Below are positions 56,780-64,000 of a stretch of DNA of 64,000 nt, piece after piece. How positions within the stretch are numbered: the stretch's first letter is position 1; each line of letters opens with the position of its first letter. Position numbers and translations under genes: made by a program. Source of the stretch: Crambe crambe (taxonomy: Eukaryota; Porifera; Demospongiae; Poecilosclerida; Crambeidae); contig OZ004581.1 of NCBI GenBank assembly GCA_963924555.1, forward strand, positions 1,054,001 through 1,118,000, written 5' to 3'. The notes under the pieces were generated by a model that worked only from the letters and a program-made list of their open reading frames with translations, was not told the DNA's origin and searched no databases.

Positions 56780-57055
56780 TGAATCAGGTCCCTCATAAAA
56801 CCCTTGTCCTGCAAGACTTCATACCCTGCATGACTTGAGGTTCCCCATCCCACATGACTTCTTGTCCTGCATGCATGACTTTAGGTCCTCCATAAAATCC
56901 TTGTCCAGGTTTCCCATAAACTCCTTGTCCTGCATGACTTTAGGTCTCCCATACACTCCTTGTCCTGCATGACTTCAGGTCCCCCATAAACTCCTTGTCC
57001 TGCTTGACTTCAGGCCCCCATAAACTCCTTGTCCTGCATGACTTCAGGTCAGCTG
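56780..57055. repeat. Minisatellite, units around 35 bases (ccttgtcctgcatgacttca)
   Basis: Six to eight imperfect units of cataaactccttgtcctgca-tgacttcaggtccc. A short ggctag-ggctag run follows at 57083-57114. Confidence 0.85.
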
Positions 57056-57332
57056 TAAGATCATGAAATATCATGCCCATTATTAGGGCTAGGGGCTAGG
57101 GCTAGGGCTAGGGCATAGCTAGCATTTGTGGTCACATGAATAATTATGCAATATATTCACCCTTAGAGAGTAATAAAATACATTGACAGACTGTTATGAA
57201 TAATAGAGTGAATAGGCACGTGCCTCATGGCCTCCTCCTAATTAAATATGATAGAATTCTGTCCGATGAGTGACAGAGTGTTGGCTATTATTTTATTCCT
57301 ATTAGCTAATTTTGTGACCTTGGCACATGTAG

Positions 57333-57374
57333 GTAAAGAGACTTGTCAATCTTCGTCAGATCATGAGCATGCCA
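57333..57374 (+). other. Exon-like segment
   Basis: Bounded by acceptor gcacatgtag and donor gtaagt, reading VKRLVNLRQIMSMP. Short and unsupported otherwise; it could belong to the gene begun at 54.86 kb but the phase does not join directly to the exon ending at 55318. Confidence 0.2.
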
Positions 57375-57789
57375 TGTAAGTGGAGTCATGTTGTCACACT
57401 TGCAGCTACTGCGAAGTGTCTAGCGATGTATTTGCGTAGAAGAGGTGCTTGGGGGCTCCAAAATAATAATATGTTGGCTGTCATAGATGAGTTTGCATGC
57501 TGCCACCTACGAAGACTCAATATCATCAGACGAATAATCATATTCTTACATGTCAAATGGGACAGTGGAACCTCCAGACACTCTGAAGGAGGACAGAAAG
57601 GACAATCTTAATTTGTATAATTACAGACTCTATAAAAGATAAAGGATTAGAAGCCAGTCTAATCAGACCACCCTGCATGTAATGAGACCATGGACACTGC
57701 AACAAGGTTAGCTGTGAGGAAAGTCAGATGGCTCTGTTGCTGGTAGACACCAAAGGGGAAATACCCACCCAACAGCTCATGTCCAACAT

Positions 57790-57880
57790 TAGTCTAGCTG
57801 CTAGGCCCTTTTTTCCCTTCTCAAAAAATGAAATTATTTCATTTTTTGAGAAGGGAAAAAAGGGCCTAGCAGCTAGACTA
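57790..57880. repeat. Perfect 91-base palindrome
   Basis: Arms of 45 bases (tagtctagctgctaggccct... / ...agggcctagcagctagacta) around a single central base at 57835. It follows a copy of the dispersed segment also found at 34150-34250. Confidence 0.95.
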
Positions 57881-58730
57881 TACACAATGATCGAGTTCAT
57901 TTGAGACCTTGGGTGTCCTCAATACAGAGGTTGAATGATACATTAAAGTACAGTGGAACCTCTCTTGTCCTAAGTATAGAGGTGTCTTATTCCTCAACAA
58001 TTTGATTTAGGTGCTACGTACAAGATTCTTCTTGCCCGTGCAGAAATTGTGTAGGAGTAGTTTCATAATTTTTACCTCACACCTAATATTAACTGCACTA
58101 TCCCTTCCTCTATGATTATACAGGAACTCTTTTGATTTATGGCATGGGTCTCACATTAGATGGAGTGGATACAATGGCAACATTTAATATTTTGCTGATC
58201 AGCCAGCCTGTATATAGCTGATGGGTAGTCACACAATGATGGGCAACCATCGAAGTGCAATGTTTTGACCATCAATATGTCATTGTCAAAACACTTGTCA
58301 GAATTTGTACACCATACTGCTAATATCCACTTCATTTGGGTTCTCATTGAGTCAAAATGGAGTGTGGAGGTCACCTTGTCAAGCTAGTTGTAATGTATCC
58401 TGGCTGTAACATGTCACCAGGGTGATCACTTAATATTCCAGTGGACCTACACTGACACCATAGATATTCCTTCACTCCCCCAAATTAGGTCCTCAAACAT
58501 CATCTTCATTGACTCTAGTAACTATGTTATGTTAATGAATCCATGGAAAGTAGTAGCTGAGCCAAATTCAATGTCTGTTCCAGGCCTGGCGGCTCAATGG
58601 GCTTGAGCCCCCCCCCCCCTCCCTTTGATGGAAATAATTGCTTATAGTCACTTGCATTAACCTAGTTCTTACACATTAAAAAATCTTAGCTGAGAATAAT
58701 CATTATAATCTTCCCTTTTCTAAAATTCAG
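57881..58730. other. Intergenic, no gene seen
   Basis: Contains scraps of the acctctct element near 57900-57990 and a short C-run at 58609-58618. No convincing exon. Confidence 0.45.
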
Positions 58731-58814
58731 GTGTGTTCTGCAAGGAATTGATTATCTGTAAGGAATTGACACAGCTAGTGCAACGAATATGGAAAATGCC
58801 TGTGGACTCTCACT
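58731..58814 (+). other. Exon-like segment
   Basis: Acceptor taaaattcag and donor gtgagt frame an open stretch reading VFCKELIICKELTQLVQRIW and KMPVDSH. No family recognised and no neighbour exon found. Confidence 0.2.
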
Positions 58815-59397
58815 GTGAGTTTTACTGTATGCTCATATTATGACCTAAAAATTTAATATGTATTCATCCCTACTGACTGTATACATAGTCTAAATACACC
58901 ACATAATTATGTCTAGTTGCACCAGAGTCCCAAAGGCAACATATAAGCATCAAGATTATCTTGGATCCTATAATACTCCCTCTATTATAGCAAGGGACAG
59001 TTCAGCTAATTAGAGGAATGGATAATGCAACTAATTAGGGGAAAGAATAGTGCAGTTAGTTAGAGGAATGGCTGATTAATTACAGGAAAAGATAATTTTC
59101 GTACAGGAATAAGTGTATAAAAATATTTTAACAACAAAATAAAAGTATAGTGAGGAGAAGAATAGGGGAAGAATGTAAAGTTGGAGGAGGGGCAGCGCAA
59201 GTAATTAAAGGAGTCAGGGGTTATTAGAAAAGACACAATCAAACAACAACTAGCATAATAATAGTGATGTCATATCACAAGTAGAAATTGATTTTTATGA
59301 CATTTTTGTAACCTGCTACAGAGGAGCCCCTTGGGTTGATTAGGTATTTCCCCTGGGACTTCCCCTATGGCATAGCCACTACCATTGCTGTACTTAC

Positions 59398-60250
59398 TTT
59401 GGGCCTTGGGGCTCAGCATTTCTAATGAAGGATGGTATGTACCAGTGGAGCATTGACAGGTGGTGAGGTTTATTATCCAAGTAGGCGTGGGGCTAAAATG
59501 CTCTTTTTTTGGTATTCTATTCTGCAGTAGACCCATTATTTTTTATAGTAGCCTATTATTCTATATATCAAAATGTCATGAAAGAGTACTTTTTGAACTG
59601 TACATACGTAGCATTAAAGATGTACAATTTTCTTGCTGATCCCCAAAAGGATACTTTTAAAATCTCACTCAGAATGCACACACCAGTATCAATTTGTGCT
59701 TGACAATCAGGCATTCACTTTCACAGGCACTAGCACGGTCCACCAGTACACAAGCAACCAGTGGAATTGATATCAACATCAGCAAAAAGAATTGAGCATT
59801 GTGTGGATTGTCCTGGTGGCTGGAAGATCCCTGATTATATAGCTATACCTTTGCAATAGGAGAGTTGTGGTCGTTCCCCAAGAGCCACCTGTTGATGACA
59901 CCAGCAGCTCCACCTGTGCACCTTCACTAGAAAGTTAGAAAGTACTAGAGACAGTTGCCACAGCACTGACTTGCTATGTTATACAGGGGAAGTTACCTCT
60001 TGCCTACCAACCCTTCACAAATTGAAGTATGAATGTGAACAACTTAAAATTTATCAATGGCACATAGGACATTGTCCAGTACTTCCAAATAAGGCAAAGC
60101 ATGCACCCTTGGCTGTTACAAGGAAAGTCACATCAACCACAGAGCCTCCAACGACAATACTATCACCCACTGCACCAAATAATAATTGTTATCAGTGGAT
60201 TCCACGCTTTATTACTCTGTCACAGAGTGAACTGTATGTAATAAATCATG
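59398..60250. pseudogene. Scattered HGSNAT exon-10 and exon-11 scraps in both orientations
   Basis: Plus strand 59398-59462 keeps cttactttgggccttggggc and gacaggtgg from exon 11. Minus-strand pieces are at 59872-59920 (exon 11: ccaagagccacctgttgatg, cagctccacctgtgca) and 60193-60250 (start of exon 10 with its intron: agagtgaactgtatgtaata). The family has therefore been inverted as well as duplicated here. Confidence 0.8.
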
Positions 60251-63200
60251 CGTAGATGATAGATATGTGATGATGCTATTTACAATGTCTTCAACCAGTT
60301 TCCAAAGAATAACAAAAGTACTATTATTGTTGCTACCTTTATGGAAAATTATGAAATGGGGAAGTTGTTCCTTATCCTCCTCCTTCTCATCTATGTCTTC
60401 TGGATCATATTTCTGTCATAGAAATATGAAAGTATGAATATATTTGGTCAACCTCCCAATAGATGTAATTTTGTGAAGAGTTTTCTTGCTGATCCCCCAA
60501 GGTGCAGGAAGAGGATACTATGTCATGCAGAGCTTGAGGATTGAATGCTGTATGGAAAAAATAGTTCAGCTATAGGGGTGGGGCTCACAGATAAATAAGT
60601 CATACAGTTAATATGGATATGGTCATGAAATAATGATATCAGCATTGAATATGGTATAGCCAACTTTGTGCAGTCTAGCTACTCTGACCTTCTAGTACCA
60701 TTTTCCATGAATTTTCAAAGGCTCTATAATTCATCATTCCTTTTCTCTCACGTATGACATGTACCACAATCTCTAGCCACAATCTCATCTTAACCACAGC
60801 TTCTTAATTGAGTTGAGTTGAGTTGAGTTGTAATTCCATTATTAACAAGTTAGTCTTTTAAAAAGACTAGGAATGCCTCGGCACTTAAGTGCAACCTCTA
60901 TTTAATTTTAATTTTAAATGCTTTATAGTGAATACGACGTGACAGTGGTATATAAGAGACGATAAAGATACACTGAGGATCACCGGCTTGAAATCAGAGT
61001 CCTACAAGGATGATTGGCTGAACACTCATGGGCATAATTAATGAAAAGTGTGGGAGGTTGTGGGGTCAAATGTTTCTACAATAAGTGGAGTTCAGTTTGA
61101 GCAGGATTGGGTACTGTCACTTGTGGTTGACCATAATTATTATCTCCAGGCCCCCCAAAACATGACCATGGGCCCATGTGAAACCCACAGACTTTTGGAT
61201 TATTTTGTCAGATAAGAAATATTTACTGGAGGCAGTAACCACATGATACTATACTCTTCCTGTGGCCACTATGCAGAAACAACAGTGAGAGAGGGTGACT
61301 CTTTTCCAAAATAATAAATATCTTCTCTGATAACACTACTATTCCTCACTATCCATTCCTCTAATTAAAGCCATAATTCCTTCCTCTAATGAATTACTGA
61401 GTAGTGTGATACTATAATAGAAGGAGTAATAATAGTCAGTATTCCTCCGACACATTCACACTAACCCACATACAGCTCGACATGTAGGACCCTGCTCATT
61501 CACTTTTGCTAGAGATTGATTATACAGTCTCCTCCTGTTGATTGATATTGGTGAGTGATCAGATTTTGCTGATCTCTATGGCTATGGTTGTAACTGTGGA
61601 AAGAGCTTTTTCAATCTATTACTGATAAACAAGCTAGCTCACTCCAAGACTGTCAAAGGGAGCAAAAGGTTGGATAGAAGGTCAGGTAGAGTTGCTGAAT
61701 ACAATCTGTGCTGTTATATAACTGCCTTGGGGAATGGTCATATCTACAATTCCAAGGACATTTCAGGGAAGGGGCTTTAGAGGAAGTGGTTAATTAGAGT
61801 GTGCAGAAATGAGTAGAGTTGAAATGAACGTCACATACTACACTGAAAAAAGTGGAGCATTTAGAGGAATGTGTTACTCTGTTGGTGCACATAGTCTTGA
61901 GTAAGCCCTACATTTCAGCTATCTATAATTTTATAATGCACTAATTTGTAATAATTATTTTGTGTAGTAGCTATCTAGCTCTTTATCTTATTATTATACA
62001 TCTTTTTATTGTTTGAATATTAAGCAAATAATTATTATTCAAGTGATTTTAAAAATCCACGCTGAACAATGATGAACAGTATATAATCTCACCACAGATA
62101 GCTCTTACTTTCTTCGATCATCTGCATACATAGCTACTGCTGAAAAAGACATGAATGTCCAACTTGCACCGAGGATCTTTTGTAGAAGTGTCTCAAACTT
62201 ATTCTCAAGAGATGCAATAGTATTAATTATGTCCTCTGGAACTAATACAGTGATTTAGAGGAAAGGTAAAAGAAAATCAAAGAAGTACTTAATCAATTCA
62301 AGTGCCTTCCTGACTTAGGTATGAGTAGCTATGACTGTAAAAATACTAGTTCAGGGCATAGCAGGGATGGAAGTGAAGATGTATGTAGTGACAGGACTGA
62401 TGTCACTTATTAAAAGTTGCTATGGTAACATGATTGTGGTCAATATTATATGTTGCAGAAAGGGTCCTTAAAGTTTTGCCTGCACTACAGAAACCCTTCA
62501 AGCATACCTGACAAATGAGACAGTCTGTTGTTACACAGAATATATATAGAAGCTACAAATAAACCCTTTATCCAAAATAAATCCTAAAAACTATTCCTTA
62601 TAATCAACACTATAATTATTAGTGTAACATATACCCATTCCAGACCTTGAATACAGCATACCAATTAACAAGTGGCAATTCTTGAGAAAAACTGTCCAAT
62701 GAAATTCAAATCCATCGCTGATTCCATTTTTAATATCCTACAGCATTACTGGGATATATTAAATTGTAATTTGTCAGAAAATCTGACATGTTGCCTGTAT
62801 GGTTCTTGTGCTCTAAAGATAGTTACCAAAGTTCACAGAAGTATACCATCAGTCACTACAAGTGGTTTCTAGTGATTGAGAAAAAAATCAACATTAAATA
62901 GGTTGTGCCCAATTCAGTGGATACATTTACGCTGATGGGTTGAAGGGTCACTTCAATCACTAGTTTCTCTTTTCATCCTTGGAAATGAAATGGTCACTAC
63001 CTGTCGTGATTGCCTCATGTCTACATTTCGAGGATGTTGACACTGAAGGATTATTACTGAATCACATTCTTCTACAAATGAAGGAAAAAATCAAAAAAAT
63101 TATCAAGAAACTAACGATGAAGAAGCATCTCATGAAATTCATCCATCAGAGAACTCCAAGTGTGGGTAAGACCACATTCAGAACTCCAAGTATCTGTAAG

Positions 63201-64000
63201 TAACAACTCTTCTTGGCTTCTCTCCACTGTAAACGGAGTGGATTGATATTAGCAGGTATGGTCATAGTAGACTTGGAAAACCGTGGCACTGATTAGCTAC
63301 CCACAGTGACACTTGGAGTTCTGAATGTGGTCTCATGCACCCTTGGAGTTCTGAATGTGCTCTTACCCACAGTGACACTTGGAGTTCTCTTACCCACACT
63401 TGGAGTTCTGAATGTGGTCTTACCCATATGGAAGTGAGGGAATAAGGAAATGAAGGAATAATAAGTGACCATAATTATGTGGAAGTAAGTAAGGAAATGA
63501 ATTAAGGGACTTAAGAATAATGAAGGAATAATTATCGATAATTATAATTATGCATGGAGGGCATAATTATATTAAGTATCCTATGGAAGTAAGTTCACTT
63601 TCATCTAAGAGGTAAAAGAAAAGTTATCTGTTTTGTCTGGCCTGAAAAATATGACTCCATAGTTGTTACCAGTCAGCTATCTCATTAATAAAATCTGTCA
63701 ATTGATGGCTCAAATAAAAGGGGAGGCTGATGACAAAGAAAACTGATCTGCTCAAGCTCATTTTATGATACCTCAATGAATATTTTTGGTGGTAAAATGA
63801 ACTTTTAAAAATACACTACCAAATTCATATTCCAAAGTGGTTTACTTCCCAGTTAGAGGGCATCGATGATTTTGGGAAAAGGCTTTGCCATTCAAATCAC
63901 ATTAAATCAATGAAGTATGAGCACCGCTGTCCACGTCATCCCTACATAGAGAGAGCTACCGCTCTCTCTGATAATGTAGCTACGTACCTTCATAAAGTAG
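60251..64000. other. Non-coding right end
   Basis: No gene I can support. Repeats include ttgagttgagttgagttg (60811-60828) and a cluster of gtgacacttggagttctgaa-tgtggtcttaccca units at 63155-63425, present in both orientations. A 74-codon frame at 62979-63203 has a Lys-rich helix-like middle (KIKKIIKKLTMKKHLMKF) but ends inside this repeat, so I leave it uncalled. Confidence 0.5.

Noticed and set aside
57081..57116. Interstitial telomere-like repeat
   Set aside because: Only four or five ggctag units, not TTAGGG, and next to a minisatellite.
59270..59536. 88-codon minus-strand frame
   Set aside because: Overlaps HGSNAT exon-11 and intron scraps and shows no family resemblance.

Overview
This is eukaryotic, animal-type genomic DNA. 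Genes are split by short GT-AG introns, and two introns start with GC. Dinucleotide microsatellites are very long, small terminal-inverted-repeat elements are abundant, and the protein families are metazoan ones (lysosomal enzymes, a two-HMG-box mitochondrial factor, a PXK-like kinase-homology gene). Compact introns and dense small elements suggest an early-branching invertebrate such as a sponge, but nothing here proves the taxon. I saw no prokaryotic, organellar or intact viral features.

Left part (1-12.5 kb, mainly minus strand). The 5' half of a lysosomal alpha-mannosidase gene runs leftward from about 8.65 kb off the window edge. Its fifth exon is present twice, same size and phase, with a third inverted scrap between. 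Its second intron (about 5.4 kb) houses two opposite-strand copies of an unrecognised four-exon gene for a 115-residue protein. Upstream on the same strand lies a complete seven-exon gene for a TFAM-like protein: targeting peptide, two HMG boxes, basic linker and acidic tail. It shares a 99-bp divergent promoter with the next gene.

Centre (12.6-25.7 kb, plus strand). Two complete 15-exon genes for heparan-alpha-glucosaminide N-acetyltransferase (HGSNAT) lie in tandem. My exon models close perfectly in frame (645 and 659 residues). The paralogues differ widely except exon 10, which is identical base for base and whose identity stops at the exon edges.

Right of this (30-60 kb) is a graveyard. 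A nearly complete third HGSNAT copy has a nonsense codon and two dead splice donors. Two or more further copies are broken up, some pieces are inverted, and one free-standing last exon is still open. They are interleaved with duplicated fragments of a minus-strand PXK-like gene, one of whose exons has amplified in tandem. A conserved small Cys-rich minus-strand ORF lies downstream of an HGSNAT last exon in two places, and its two copies differ by in-frame gaps. A possible unrecognised plus-strand gene with three phase-compatible exons starts near 54.86 kb. The rest, especially 55.4-64 kb, is mostly non-coding and repeat-rich.

Functional picture. Alpha-mannosidase and HGSNAT both act on glycans in the lysosome (N-glycan mannose trimming, and transmembrane acetylation of heparan sulphate). 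Their adjacency, with a TFAM-like gene between them, may be chance or a small co-regulated neighbourhood.
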